The position numbers and the translations under genes were made by a program. Under the pieces are notes generated by a model. The model was not told the origin of the DNA. It did not search any database and worked only from the letters and a program-made list of their open reading frames with translations. From NCBI GenBank assembly GCA_036365145.1, contig JAEOAD010000034.1, forward strand, positions 14,475,501-14,539,500: a DNA stretch of 64,000 nt, in the 5' to 3' direction. Source of the DNA: Orientallactaga sibirica (lineage: Eukaryota > Chordata > Mammalia > Rodentia > Dipodidae). Of the stretch, positions 10,743 through 21,101 are shown in pieces (the stretch's first letter is position 1; every line of letters begins with the position of its first letter).

Positions 10743-10892
10743 GCCAGACGTGGTGGTACATGCTTTTAATCTCAACACTTGAGAAGCAGAGGTAGGAGTT
10801 TCACCACGAGTTTGAGGCCAGCCTGAGTCTATAAAGTGAATTCTAGGACAGCCCAGGCTAGAGCGAGACCCTACCTTGAAAAAACAAAACAA
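10743..10892 (+). mobile_element. B1 SINE
   Basis: GCCAGACGTGGTGGTACATGC..GAGCGAGACCCTACCTTG and a short A-rich tail. The right flank at 10893-10912 repeats the same 20-base target used by the Dip copy just upstream. Confidence 0.88.
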
Positions 10893-10897
10893 AAAAA

Positions 10898-11100
10898 GTA
10901 TTTTATTTATTTATTTGACAGAGAGAGAAAGAGAGGAGAGAGTGAGAGAATGGGCATGCCAGGGCCACTAACCACTGCAAATGAACTCCAAACACATGCA
11001 TCATTTTGTACATCTGGTTTTACATGTGTACTGGAGAATTGAATCCAGTCCTTAGGCTTTGCAGGCAAGTGCCTTAACTACTTAGACATTTCTCCATCCC
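10898..11100 (-). mobile_element. Dip-like tRNA SINE (older host copy)
   Basis: The T-rich (antisense tail) end of this copy served as target for the long Dip and B1 upstream. Head degenerate: CTTAGACATTTCTCCATCCC. Confidence 0.82.
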
Positions 11101-11106
11101 CTCAAT

Positions 11107-11297
11107 TTTAAAAATATTATTTATTTATTTAAGAGAGAGAGAGTTTAGATGCACCAGACATATTGATATTGCAAATGAACTCAGGACACATGAGCCACAT
11201 TATGCATCTGGCTTTATGGGAACCCTGGGGAATTGAATCCCAGGCCAGAAGGCTTTGCAAGCATATACCATTAACCACAGTTCCATTTCCCCAGTCC
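11107..11297 (-). mobile_element. Dip-like SINE, diverged
   Basis: ATTTATTTATTTAAGAGAGAGAG, then ATATTGCAAATGAACTC, GCATCTGGCTTTATGGG and CCATTTCCCCAGTCC. Several short deletions. Confidence 0.75.
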
Positions 11298-11441
11298 TAA
11301 ATATCAGTGTGTACTCCTTTTTTTTTCCTGAATGAATTTTCTAGGCATTATATTATGCAAATAGTTCTTGGCTTTAAGTTGCTCCATTAGTTTCTTCTTC
11401 CTTTTTCCTCCTCCTCTTTTTCTCTATTTCTTTACTCTACC

Positions 11442-11442
<1 letters not shown>

Positions 11443-11476
<34 letters not shown>

Positions 11477-11655
11477 ATTTTGTGTGTGTGTGTGTGTGTG
11501 CACATGCACATGCATGCACATGCACACACATTCAGGTGTGATCCTCAGAAACACTGTATTCAGCCACCAGGTCCTGCATTTTTTATATGGGTACTAGGGA
11601 TTGAATACAGGCCTTCATGTTTGTGAGACAAGCATACTATAAAACAACCTGCTTG
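11443..11655 (-). mobile_element. B4/RSINE1-like SINE remnant with AT and GT runs
   Basis: (AT)n at 11447-11473 and (GT)n at 11482-11502 are followed by GATCCTCAGAAACACTG, GGGTACTAGGGATTGAATAC and GTTTGTGAGACAAGCATACTATAAAACAACC. This order suits an antisense B4-type SINE that has lost its middle. Confidence 0.5.
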
Positions 11656-11753
11656 GTAAAGCAGAGTCCCTAGGTATTACTACAAATTGCAAGAATTGTA
11701 GACTAAAGGGGATGATCAGAGATCTCTGAATGTACTGGAAATATTCTAAATAG

Positions 11754-11816
11754 GCACTGGAGAGATGGCTCAGTGGTTAAAGACACTGGCTTGCAAATCC
11801 TGATGGCCCGAGTATA
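11754..11816 (+). mobile_element. Dip-like SINE, 5' part only
   Basis: CACTGGAGAGATGGCTCAGTGG..CTTGCAAATCCTGATGGCC. Sequence similarity stops after about 60 nt without an A-rich tail. Confidence 0.65.
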
Positions 11817-11867
11817 GTGGAGAAATAGAAGTTACTGTCTTAATTTTTTTGTCTTTTCTAATTATTT

Positions 11868-12067
11868 TATTTTATTTGTTTAAGAGAGAAAGAGGCAGAT
11901 ATATATATAGAGAGAATGGGTGTGCTGGGGCCTCCAGTCACTGCAAATGAAGTTCACATGCATGCACCACCTCTTGCATCTGGTTTAACATGGGTACTGG
12001 GGAATGGAACCTGGGTCCATTGCTTTGCAAGCAAGTGCCTTAACCACTGAGCAATCTCTCCAGCCCC
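11868..12067 (-). mobile_element. Dip-like tRNA SINE
   Basis: Body CCAGTCACTGCAAATGAAG, head GAGCAATCTCTCCAGCCCC. Flanked by TCTTTTCTAATTATTTTA (before) and CTCTTCTAATTATTTTA (after). Confidence 0.87.
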
Positions 12068-12084
12068 CTCTTCTAATTATTTTA

Positions 12085-12293
12085 AAAAATATTTTTATTT
12101 ATTTGAGGGAGTATGAGATAGAAAAGGCCAAGAAAGAGGGGGGATGGGTGTCCCAGGGCCTCTAGCCATTGCAAATGAACTCCAGATGCATGTGCCACCT
12201 TGTGCATATGGCTTACAGGGTCATGAGGAATTGAACCTGGGTCCTTTGGTTTTGCAGACAAGTGCCTTAACCACTAAGCCATCTCTCCAGTCA
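12085..12293 (-). mobile_element. Dip-like tRNA SINE
   Basis: Second copy at the same target: the flanking CTCTTCTAATT appears again after it (12297-12307). Body and head are close to consensus. Confidence 0.87.
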
Positions 12294-12560
12294 ACCCTCT
12301 TCTAATTTGTAACACACTCATAAATTGGGTATCAAGTATCCCAGTTTACAAAGAAGGCTTGGAATTCAAGATTTCAGGAGACCCAAGTACCTTGACCTCA
12401 CTGACTGATCTTTTTCTGCTATGGCTTGGAGCCAGATTCCTAGTTGCTCAAATTCAGTTTCTGTATTTACTTCTCTATTGACCTCCCTCCCCTTAAACTC
12501 AAGATACCATGATCATGCTGTCAGTGAAAAGGCCTACATACATTTAAGAATAGTTACTGA

Positions 12561-12662
12561 TGGGCTGGATGGATTGCTTAATGGTTAAGGCACTTGCCTG
12601 CAAAGCCAAAGGACCCAGGTTCCATTCCCCAGGACCTACATGAGCCAAATGTACAATGTGGT
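12561..12662 (+). mobile_element. Dip-like SINE, 5' half
   Basis: GATGGGCTGGATGGATTGC..CAAAGCCAAAGGACCCAGG..CATGAGCCAAATGTACAATG. Truncated at the body, no CT tract or tail. Confidence 0.72.
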
Positions 12663-12740
12663 GCTGAGCTCAAATACAGTCCTGTTGATAATATGATAGA
12701 GTATTCTTTCAAGTTTCTGGCAGTACTTGGTTAATTCTTT

Positions 12741-13552
12741 TTTTATTGACAATTTCCTTCCCTCTTTTCCCTTTGCAACTCCACTCTACATCATACCCTT
12801 CTCCTAGTCAGTTAGTCTTTTATTTTGATGCCATCATCTTTTCCTCCTTTTATGATGGTCTTGTGTAGGTAATGTCAGGCACTGTGAGGTCATAGATATC
12901 CAGGCCATTTTGTGTCTGGAAAAGCACATTGCAAGGAGTCCTATCCTTCCTTTGGCTCTTACATTCTTCCTGCCACCTCTTATACAATGGACCCTGAGCC
13001 TTGGAAGGTGTGATAGAGATGTTTCAGTGCTGAGCACTCCTCTGTTACTTCTTCTCAGCACTGTGGTGCCTTCTGAATCATCCCAAGTTCACCACTATCT
13101 GAAAAGAGAAGCTTCTCTAACCAAAAGTGGGATTAGCATTAATACATGGGTATGAACATCAAGAGACGTGCTTACTGGACAGTTTGGCAAGCATAGTATA
13201 TACATTGAAAGAAACACAAGCAGGCATTACACCCTTAGGGCTCATGACTTCCCTCATAATAGGTTTTCAGTATCAGGGATGTATTCCCTCCCATGGAGCA
13301 GCCCTCCAGCCCAAGTAGAGAGTGGTTAGTTTCCCCCATAACAGACATGCCACTATTGCACCCATTGGCTCATTTGGCCTGGCTGGCCAAATTTAAAGCT
13401 TGCAGTGTCCAGTGTTGTTTATCTCTACTGGTGATTCTTTCTCCCATGGAACTGCATGCAGCATAGCTTTTTCCAGCTTTCTGTCAGCTGTTCTATGCAG
13501 ATGAGATTTTCAGCTCAGCTCCAGTAGGATTTCTCAGTGACCTTGCAGCTCA
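12741..13552 (-). mobile_element. Rodent L1 3' UTR, 5'-truncated
   Basis: Bounded by a 19-base duplication AGTACTTGGTTAATTCTTT (12722-12740) and AGTACTTAGTTAATTCTTT (13553-13571, one mismatch), with the T-rich antisense tail at the left. The interior (CAGCACTGTGGTGCC, GTTTCCCCCATAACAGACATG) resembles Lx-type rodent L1 3' UTR. It differs from the 3' UTR of the large L1 at 20-26 kb. Confidence 0.78.
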
Positions 13553-13621
13553 AGTACTTAGTTAATTCTTTAGTGCACTCTGAGTTTGATAGCTGTTGAC
13601 AGAATAAAATATACTTTTAAA

Positions 13622-13677
13622 AGTAGCCTGAGCTAGAGCAAGACCCTACCTCAAAAATCCAAAAAAAAAAAAAAATC
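13622..13677 (+). mobile_element. B1 3' fragment
   Basis: GCCTGAGCTAGAGCAAGACCCTACCTC plus a poly-A stretch; only the last third of a B1. Confidence 0.65.
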
Positions 13678-13834
13678 TTATGAAATGGCCAAATTTTCAT
13701 AAACTTTTGGAAAATGTGTACATATGGAGAATGGGAGCACAAAGGATAAGTGCTTTCTTTGAAATTAATGTAGTAGTTTAGCATAGCCTATCCAGAATTT
13801 ATTTTTTTAACTTGTGTGTGTGTGTGTCCCATGT

Positions 13835-13992
13835 TCCTTTTTGTTTGTTTGTTTTCAAGGTAGACTCCAACTCTAGCCCAGGCTTACCTGAAATTCATTT
13901 TGTAGCTCCAGGATGGACTTGAACTCACAGAAATCCTCCTAGCTCTTCCTTTGGAGTGCTGGGATTAAAGGAATGTGCTACCACACCTAGCT
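13835..13992 (-). mobile_element. B1 SINE, diverged
   Basis: (TTTG)n, TCAAGGTAGACTCCAACTC, GGAGTGCTGGGATTAAAGG, ACCACACCTAG. The middle (CTCCTAGCTCTTCC) is more worn than in its neighbour. Confidence 0.87.
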
Positions 13993-14003
13993 CTATGCAT
14001 ATT

Positions 14004-14172
14004 TTTTTTTTTTTTTTTTTTTTTTTTGGTTTTGCGAGGTAGGGTCTCACTCTGGTCCAGGCTGACCTGGAATTAACTATGTAGTCTCAGGGTGGCCTCG
14101 AACTCTCGGCGATCCTCCTACCTCTGCCTCCCGAGTGCTGGGATTAAAGGCATGCGCCACCACGCCCGGCTT
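14004..14172 (-). mobile_element. B1 SINE, young
   Basis: Perfect 11-base target duplication CTATGCATATT at 13993-14003 and 14173-14183. Consensus-like body (AACTCTCGGCGATCC, CACGCCCGGC) and an intact poly-A (plus-strand T) tail. Confidence 0.95.
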
Positions 14173-14183
14173 CTATGCATATT

Positions 14184-14487
14184 CTTATATGTGTAGGTAC
14201 ATATGAATATATGTGTAGAGGTCAGAGGTTGGTGTCAGGTGTTTTTCTCAGTCACTCTCCACTTCCTTTTTGAGACTAGGTCTCTCACTGAACCTAGAAT
14301 TCTCTGGTTCAGCTAAACTAGCTATCCAGCAAGCCCCGGAAATTCTCCTATACCCACCTTTCCAGTACTGGAATTATAGGTGTGCACCACTACATCCAGT
14401 TTTTATGTGTGTGCTGTGGATCCAAATTCAGGTCTTTGTGCTTACTCCATAAGTGTTTTACCAACTGAACCATTCTCCCAGTCTCAT
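14184..14487 (-). mobile_element. B4/RSINE1-like SINE
   Basis: Complete antisense copy: GTAGAGGTCAGAGGTTGGTGTC, TGAGACTAGGTCTCTC, GGAATTATAGGTGTGCACC, CAACTGAACCATTCTCCCAGTC. Confidence 0.75.
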
Positions 14488-14789
14488 CACCAGAATTCTT
14501 GATCCTAATTTAGCAAACTTCTTTAAATTCTGTCAAGTTGACAACTAGAAAGTAACCACCACAGATGCCATACGAATTTAGGGACTAGTGCTATTGAACA
14601 CAAATAGACTTATTTCTGATGTAAAAGTGTATCTCATGTATATGATAACAATAACTTACCTTTCAGGGCAAATAGTTGCAAACCAGGATTTCAAATAGCA
14701 AGATTGCCCCAAATAACAGGCTTTCCAGTTTAATGTGGAAGCTAGAAAACAACCTGGAATATCATTCTTTTTTTTCAGTTGCCATCTAC

Positions 14790-15022
14790 CTTTTTTTTAA
14801 AGACAGGGTCTCTTACTGGTATAGATCTTCCTTAGTAGGCTGGATATACTGGCTGGCCAGTGAGCCCCAAGAATCTGGCTGGCTCTACCTCCCCAGAGCT
14901 GGGATTATAATTTCACACCACCACTGATAAATGGCTTTTTAAATGTAGGTCTGAGGATCAAACTCAGGTCTTCAAACTTGTAAGGCAAGCACTTTTCCAA
15001 GTGAGCCATCTCTCCAACCCAA
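14790..15022 (-). mobile_element. B4/RSINE1-like SINE
   Basis: Lacks the 5' GGCCAGAGG part but keeps AAAGACAGGGTCTC, GGCTGGCCAGTGAGCCCC, GAGCTGGGATTATAA and CAAGTGAGCCATCTCTCCAACCC. Confidence 0.72.
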
Positions 15023-15064
15023 GAGTTTAGTTTCAATGTTGAATCCATCTTTTGATGTCACTGA

Positions 15065-15345
15065 TAGGCCCTGACTTAATGACTTTCCACCTTTACGGTG
15101 GTGTGAAAGCATTATCCATCATCCAGTAGATACTGCTCTTAAGAGTTTGAATTTTGACCTTTTCCTGGGCTACCAATATGTGTTGTGGTTTCCTCATGAT
15201 GTGGGGGCAGGGGCAGTGAAGAGTAGATGCCAAACGCTCTGCGATGTCCTCCACAGTTGCTAAGCTATGATGTTTGGGAGGTTAGCATTAAGTGCATTTT
15301 TTGACGCACTATTTTCAACTTTGAGTTTAAACTGATTATAAGACT
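15065..15345. mobile_element. Ancient DNA-transposon-like repeat (family not named)
   Basis: GACTTTCCACCTTTACGGTGGTGTGAAAGC, TTTGAATTTTGACCTTTTCC and GCTAAGCTATGATGTTTGGGAGGTTAG recall a pan-placental non-autonomous DNA element. I recognise the pattern but not the family name with certainty. Confidence 0.5.
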
Positions 15346-15432
15346 AGAGGCATCTTTACTTTGTAATGTGTTTACTCTGATCTTGAAAATTTAAATTTAT
15401 AAGTTATTTCCTGTACTAAAAGCATTATTTTT

Positions 15433-15585
15433 AATTTTAATTTTTTTTTGAGGTATAGTCTCACTTTATTCCAGGCTGACCTGGAATTCACTATATAGCA
15501 TCAGGGTGGCCTTGGACTCACAGTGATCCTCCTACCTCTGCCTCCCAAGTGCTGGAATTAAAGGTGTGTGCCACCATGCCTGGCT
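15433..15585 (-). mobile_element. B1 SINE
   Basis: Target duplication TAAAAGCATTATTTT at 15417-15431 and 15586-15600. Body diverged at CATTCC/TATATAGCATC. Confidence 0.92.
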
Positions 15586-15639
15586 TAAAAGCATTATTTT
15601 GAAGTAATTTTGGTTTTTTGAAAATTAAAAAAAATCAGT

Positions 15640-16180
15640 ACCAAAAACTCTCACATATTCTTCATTGAGGTCCTCCTGGTGATACCATCTTGTAACATCA
15701 TATTTATCAGAATTATGGGATTAGGAATTAACATTGATATTAATACTATTTACTTACTACAAATATCACTTGAATTTGGCCATATTTTCCACCAATGCCC
15801 TTATTTAGTCTTAGATCTAATGCAAGATTTCACATGTTAGGTACCTCTAATCAGGAATAGTCTTTATCTTTGGTCAATTATTTTGTAAATATCTGAGTTT
15901 GGATTTGTCTGATTTCTTCTCATGATTGAGGTTGTACACTTTGGGCAAGATGCCATAGAATAGTAGTGTTGCCTTCCTAGCACATTCTGTCGAATAGGCA
16001 CATGCTGAAGATGGCTTATGGTGTGTGATTTGATTTTGATCACATGACATAATGTCTGCTAGATTTTATTGTGCTTGTTATTTTTCCACTGGTTATTACT
16101 AAGTAACTGATTGAGAGATACTTGGAGCCTTTGCAACTATCCTGTTTCTCAATGTCACGCTCACTCACTATTGTTTACTT
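15640..16180 (-). mobile_element. L1M-type fossil (3' UTR-like)
   Basis: CACATATTCTTCATTGAGG, TTTGGATTTGTCTGATTTCTTCTCATGATTG and TTTTGATCACATGAC appear in the order I associate with antisense 3' UTR of old mammalian L1. Very worn. Confidence 0.5.
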
Positions 16181-16234
16181 TCTTAAGGGTTCCCAAAGGT
16201 TATCCCTGTGGTGTTTGTCTGATTATAATTTTCT

Positions 16235-16318
16235 ACTTTCTTTTTTAAATTTTTTTTGTGCTGGAGATTTAACTCAGGCCTCACACATGCTAGGTAAGTG
16301 GTCTCTTTGCCCCACACA
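16235..16318 (-). mobile_element. ID-like SINE
   Basis: GTGCTGGAGATTTAACTCAGGCC, CATGCTAGGTAAGTGGTC; antisense of the tRNA-Ala-type ID body. Confidence 0.6.
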
Positions 16319-17181
16319 TATGCTTTTTTTCTTAAATGGAAAAAGCTTATTGTAAGTATTGACTTTATAGAGTTTAAAACTAGTGGCAAACAGCAAAGGA
16401 AGATTTGATTTAAGTGTGGGGATCCTCTGGGTTATGATCACTTGTTCTGTAACTATGTGTAGCTTTAAAGTCAGTTTCCCTGAATGGAGACAGTAAGAGG
16501 TGGGCATTTGTTTTCTTTTCACCTCTCCAGAACCCTCCTTGGGTTGAGGAGGCATTTAAAGTACCTGTTGAGTTTATGTGTGCCCCATCCTCATCTGAGT
16601 TTCCCTCTTATGTATTTATTGATATAAGAACAAGCTGTACCCAAAGTCTTGCCTCTGCCTCTGCCTCTGCCTCTGTTAGAGCAGCCCCTAGTAAGCAGTG
16701 GAAGAATTCCCAGACTGACTTAGTGATGCTGACTCGGCTGCCTGAACCCCACCTCCAACACGCTTAATGAGACTTTGTCACATGCCAAGATTCACATCTT
16801 GTTCTGTTTGTTTTTAATTTATTACTCTACATTTATTAATTGGAATTCTACTGTAAGGAAGAAATAGCCTCATGCCCTTTTATTAATTCATTTAGTTGTT
16901 TATTTACATGAGTATGGACTTAGGAAATTTTATTATCTCTTGGTATGTTAAGGTTTTGGAATGAAGCAAATACATGTCACTAATATCCAATGATAGTTTC
17001 CTTCTTACATACATGTCAGCTTTTTTACATTTGGATGTTTCCAAAAATAAATTTAATTTGAATTGAACTTAAATTATTTATTACTACACCATTTCTTCTG
17101 TGTATTATCATAAAAAGCCTTGATTTTAGACATCTCCATAAGGTGTTTTTGAGAAAGGAAGTATAAAAACAATCCAAGAGG
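16319..17181. other. Intronic stretch with a short hexamer repeat
   Basis: (GCCTCT)4 at 16651-16675. Otherwise AT-rich with no exon-like reading frame. Confidence 0.6.
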
Positions 17182-17345
17182 CCAGGGTATGGTGGTGTAT
17201 GCTTTGAATCCCAATACTCAGAAGGCTGAGGTAGGAGGATCTCTATGAGTTCAAGGACAGCCTGGAGCTAGAGAGTGTGTTCCTGATCAGCCTGGACTCA
17301 AGTGAGACTTACCTCAAAGTAAATAAATAAATAAACAAAAAACAA
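17182..17345 (+). mobile_element. B1 SINE, diverged
   Basis: GCCAGGGTATGGTGGTGTATGC..GGCTGAGGTAGGAGGATC..GTGAGACTTACCTC, then (TAAA)n. The central GAGACTACATAGTG part is changed to GGAGCTAGAGAGTGTG. Confidence 0.85.
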
Positions 17346-17427
17346 GACAAGAAAGTGTAATAGTCTTCTCCTCCCTTTCCTTTCTTCCCTCCCGTCCTCC
17401 TTCCCTCTATCCCTTCTTCCCTTCCTT

Positions 17428-17550
17428 TTTTCTTGTTTGTGACAGAGTCTTGTCATATACCCCAGGCTGGACTACAAGTCTTTATGTAGCCCAGGCTGGC
17501 CTTAAATTTGTAATCTTTCTACCTTAACTCTCCAGTGCTAGGATTACAGG
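17428..17550 (-). mobile_element. B1-like (proto-B1 type) SINE
   Basis: TGACAGAGTCTTGTCATATACCCCAGGCTGG..TGCTAGGATTACAGG. The duplicated AGGCTGG phrase and lack of a CACGCCCGGC end suggest an old 7SL-derived copy. Confidence 0.6.
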
Positions 17551-17564
17551 ACACTGACCTTTCT

Positions 17565-17810
17565 TTTTCTTTAAAGAAATTTTAGTTTTGTTTAGTTATT
17601 TGTGTGAGTATGTGTGTGTGTGTATGTGAGAGAGAGAGAAAGAGAAAAGAGAGAGATAATAGGCATGTCAGGTCTCCTAGCCACTGCAAACAAACTCCAG
17701 ATGCATGAGCCACCATGTACATTTGTCTTACATGGGTTCTAGCTAATTGAACCTGGGTCCTTAGGCTTTGAAGGCAAGCGTCTTAACTGCTAAGCCATTT
17801 CTCCAGCCTA
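17565..17810 (-). mobile_element. Dip-like tRNA SINE
   Basis: Perfect 14-base target duplication ACACTGACCTTTCT at 17551-17564 and 17811-17824. Contains (GT)n plus (GA)n in the CT tract. Confidence 0.93.
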
Positions 17811-17935
17811 ACACTGACCTTTCTAAGAAAGCACTGACTTGAAGATTAACTTGACCATTATGTAATACTTAGAGTGTACTATGGTATTACATCCAGATTC
17901 TAGAATCTGAAAAAGAAGGATTTAAAAGATATTGT

Positions 17936-18095
17936 TGGGCTACAGAGATGGTTCAGTGGTTAAAGGAACTTTCATGCAAAGCCTGATAGCTTGGGTTCAG
18001 TTCCTCAGTACCCATAGAAAGCCAGATAATCTGGAGTTCATTTGCAATGGCAAGAGGCCCTAGAATGCTCATTACCTTTCTCTTTCTGTCTAGAA
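17936..18095 (+). mobile_element. Dip-like SINE, truncated
   Basis: GGGCTACAGAGATGGTTCAGTGG..GCCTGATAGCTTGGGTTCAG..AGAGGCCCTAGAATGCTCATT. Lacks a clear tail. Confidence 0.78.
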
Positions 18096-18562
18096 CTAGA
18101 AGGCCTAAGGCAGCTTCATTCATATGTTTGGTGCCTCTTAGGGAAAGGCTGGAAAGCTGTCATTCTCTCTGTAGAGTCTCTTACCATGTAGCCATTAAAC
18201 CCAAGGTTTCTCAATGATAGTTGGGTCCTAAATTAATGAAAGCAGAAGATGCAAGGTACTTTGAGACTTATGTCTGAAAATCTTGACTCAAGAATGTCAC
18301 ATTTATAAGACTGATTCAAGAGCTGAGAAACAGACTACCTTTTGATGGGAGATTATAGCAACATCACAAAGCAAAGAAGTGTGGACAGGGAGAGGCAGGA
18401 TTCACTAGAAATCACAATTATGAGGATCATGTATGGTAGATATGGAAGCAAAAGGATAGGAATTGATATAGTAAATTCTCAACTGATGCTTATAGACTTG
18501 TTTAATGACATAGAGTCCAAGGGAGGAAAGGATTCCAGAAAGGAAGGAGGCAGATCTGAGAG
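18096..18562. other. Intronic stretch, no named feature
   Basis: A segment near 18105-18360 (TTTGGTGCCTCTTAGGG, ACTACCTTTTGATGGGAGA) has the feel of an old mammalian repeat. I cannot assign it. Confidence 0.45.
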
Positions 18563-18645
18563 TGTAGCTTAGGGACAGAGAATGTTTTTAGCATGTGTGG
18601 GTCCCAGGGTTTAATATATAGCACAAAAAAAAAAAAAAAAAAAAG
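18563..18645 (+). mobile_element. ID-like SINE
   Basis: GTGTAGCTTAGGGACAGAG, TTTAGCATGTGTGGGTCCC, AGGGTTTAATATATAGCAC followed by about 20 A. A sense tRNA-Ala-type ID copy. Confidence 0.68.
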
Positions 18646-18734
18646 AGAGCAGGGTGGGGAGAGCCAGGAATAGATAGCAAAAGATAAAGAAGTATATAAC
18701 TTAACACAGCTGTTGTTTTGAATATTTTTACTTT

Positions 18735-18967
18735 AAAAATTTTTTTATTTGAGAGCGAGAGAGAGAAAGAGAGAAAATGAATTAGAATACCAGGGCCTCA
18801 GCCACTACAATTAAATGCCAGATGCTTGCACCACCTAGTGGGCATGTGCGATCTTGTGTTTGCCTCACCTTTTGTGCATCTGGCTAATGTGGGATCTGGA
18901 GAGTCAAACATGGGTCTCTAGGTTTTGTAGGCAAGCGCCTTAACCACTAAGCCATCTCTCCAGCCCT
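18735..18967 (-). mobile_element. Long-form Dip-like SINE
   Basis: Contains the extra block CACCTAGTGGGCATGTGCGATC between body and GTGCATCTGGC. Head AAGCCATCTCTCCAGCCC intact. Confidence 0.85.
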
Positions 18968-19946
18968 GTTTTGACTTTTGAGAGAGCATTTTCAATAGAG
19001 TTTGGAAAAGATTCCAGAGCATTAAGGGAAGAACATGTAAAGAAGAAGAAAAATCTGAATTTTGGCTTGAGAAATTTAATTTAGAAGATAAATGGTAATT
19101 GTATGGGACAGGAGATTAAACAGAATGTATTTTAGACTATGACAGGCTCAATGCTTATTTGAAGGTTGAAACTGTAAAAAGGGAAAAAACTGAAAAGTTG
19201 GAAGTAGGTGGTTAGGAGCCGGCATAGTAGAATCTTAAAAAGAGATGGGAGAGGATATGATAAGCACAGTTGGAAAGATTGTCTAATCTTAATGAAGCTG
19301 GAAAGCTGGGAAATGGAGAGAAAGCTAAGGAGTTGGACAAAAGGAAGAAGAGAAAGAAGGGGTCTGTTTCAATGAAACTTGAAACAAAATCATTTGCTCA
19401 TCATAGAGTGGAATAGAAGACTTAAAGGGAAGAAACCCTTGGAAAAACAACTACTATGGGCAGATGGGCATACAAACAATAAAACAAGTCAAGTTCAAGG
19501 ATCTTGGAGCAATTCTAGGGACTTAGTGACATAAAACCTTTATCAGACCAGTTCTTTATACAACAACTTTCTCTAATACCCAGGAGTATGGTGGAGAGTA
19601 GACAGTGGAACTTTTTAAAGGGATTCAAAGTGCTAAGGAGGAAAGTATTAAAATGACTGATCTTAATCTATAGTAAATACTTTTCTGGTATTTAGGCAGA
19701 ATGCCTTTCTTCCACCCTTTCCATGATTTCAGGAAGCTTATGATTATTAATTATTTGAGTTATGTATTAAAAGAAAGTTCCCCTACTAGAAAATTATAAA
19801 AAGTTTTCATTTGACCTGGTGTGATTCTTAGTAAGCACCTGCTCTCACCCTGGTTTTAGAGCATTTACTGACATGTTCAGTTTTGATTACACTTCCTGGA
19901 AAATTTCCGCATTTCCCAAAAAGTGGGCCAGTGTTCTGTTAAGCAC
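18968..19946. other. Intronic stretch, no feature recognised
   Basis: Purine-rich, unique-looking sequence leading to the L1 target site. No splice-flanked open frame. Confidence 0.65.
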
Positions 19947-21101
19947 AAAGTACCGTCTCAACAAGAGATGTGCCAGGAACTCCATCAGCTCTTGAAAACG
20001 GAACATCACACTTGTAGATAATAAGTGGGTAGTGGATGAAATAAAAATTGAAATTGTAAAATTTCTAGAATTGAATGACAATGTGAACACATCGTACCAA
20101 AACTTATGGGACACAACGAAGGCAGTCCTTAGGAGAAAATTCATAGCACTAAATGCCTTAATAATAAAAACAGAAAGATCCCAAATCAGTAATCTAACCA
20201 TCCATCTACGGGCATTGGAAAAACAAGAAGAATCCAACCCAAAAATGTCACACGGAAAGAAATAATCAAGATCAGGGCAGAAATTAAGGAATTGGAAACC
20301 AAGAAAACAATTAAGAAAATTGATGAAAGAAAGAACTGGTTCTTTGAAAAAATAAACAATATTGATAAAACCCCTGGCCAATTTGACCAAACAAAAAAAT
20401 AGACGCTTCAAATTAACAAAATTAGAAATGAAATAGGAGAGATCAGAACAGACGTAATTGAAACTGGAAGAATCATTGGGTCTTACTTCCAAAACCTCTA
20501 CTCCACAAAAGTAGATAATTTGGAAGAAATGTATAAATTCCTGGGCACATACTACCTACTGAAACTAAACTCAGAGCAGATCAATCTCCAAGACAAACGT
20601 ATCACATCCATCAAGATTGAAAACGTAATAAAAAAGCCTCCCCCAAAAGAAGAATCCAGGACCAGATGGCTTCTCAGCTGAATTCTATCAAACTTTCATG
20701 GAAGAACTGAAACCAATTTTCCTCAAACTGTTCTATATAATTGGAGAACAGGGAAAGCTCCCCAACTCCTTTTTTGAAGCTAGTATCACCCTAATACCAA
20801 AACCAGACAGAGATACAGCAAGAAAAAAAAATCTATAGACCTATATCTCTTTTGAACCTAGACACAAAGATCCTGAACAAAATCCTTGCAAACAGAATTC
20901 AACAACACATCAATAGCATTATCCACCTTGATCAAGTAGGCTTTATCCCAGTAACACAAAGTTGATTCAACATATGGAAATCTGTCAATGTAATATACCA
21001 CACAAATAAGCTTAATCACAAAAACCACATGATCATTTCAATAATGCAGAAAAGGCCTTCAGCAAAATACAACGTCACTTCATGATCAAAACATTGAAGA
21101 G

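Noticed and set aside
19887..20492. 201-codon open frame on the minus strand
   Set aside because: It is the antisense of L1 ORF2 (sense codons for the linker and fingers at 20032-20265) and extends past the L1 start at 19961 only by chance.
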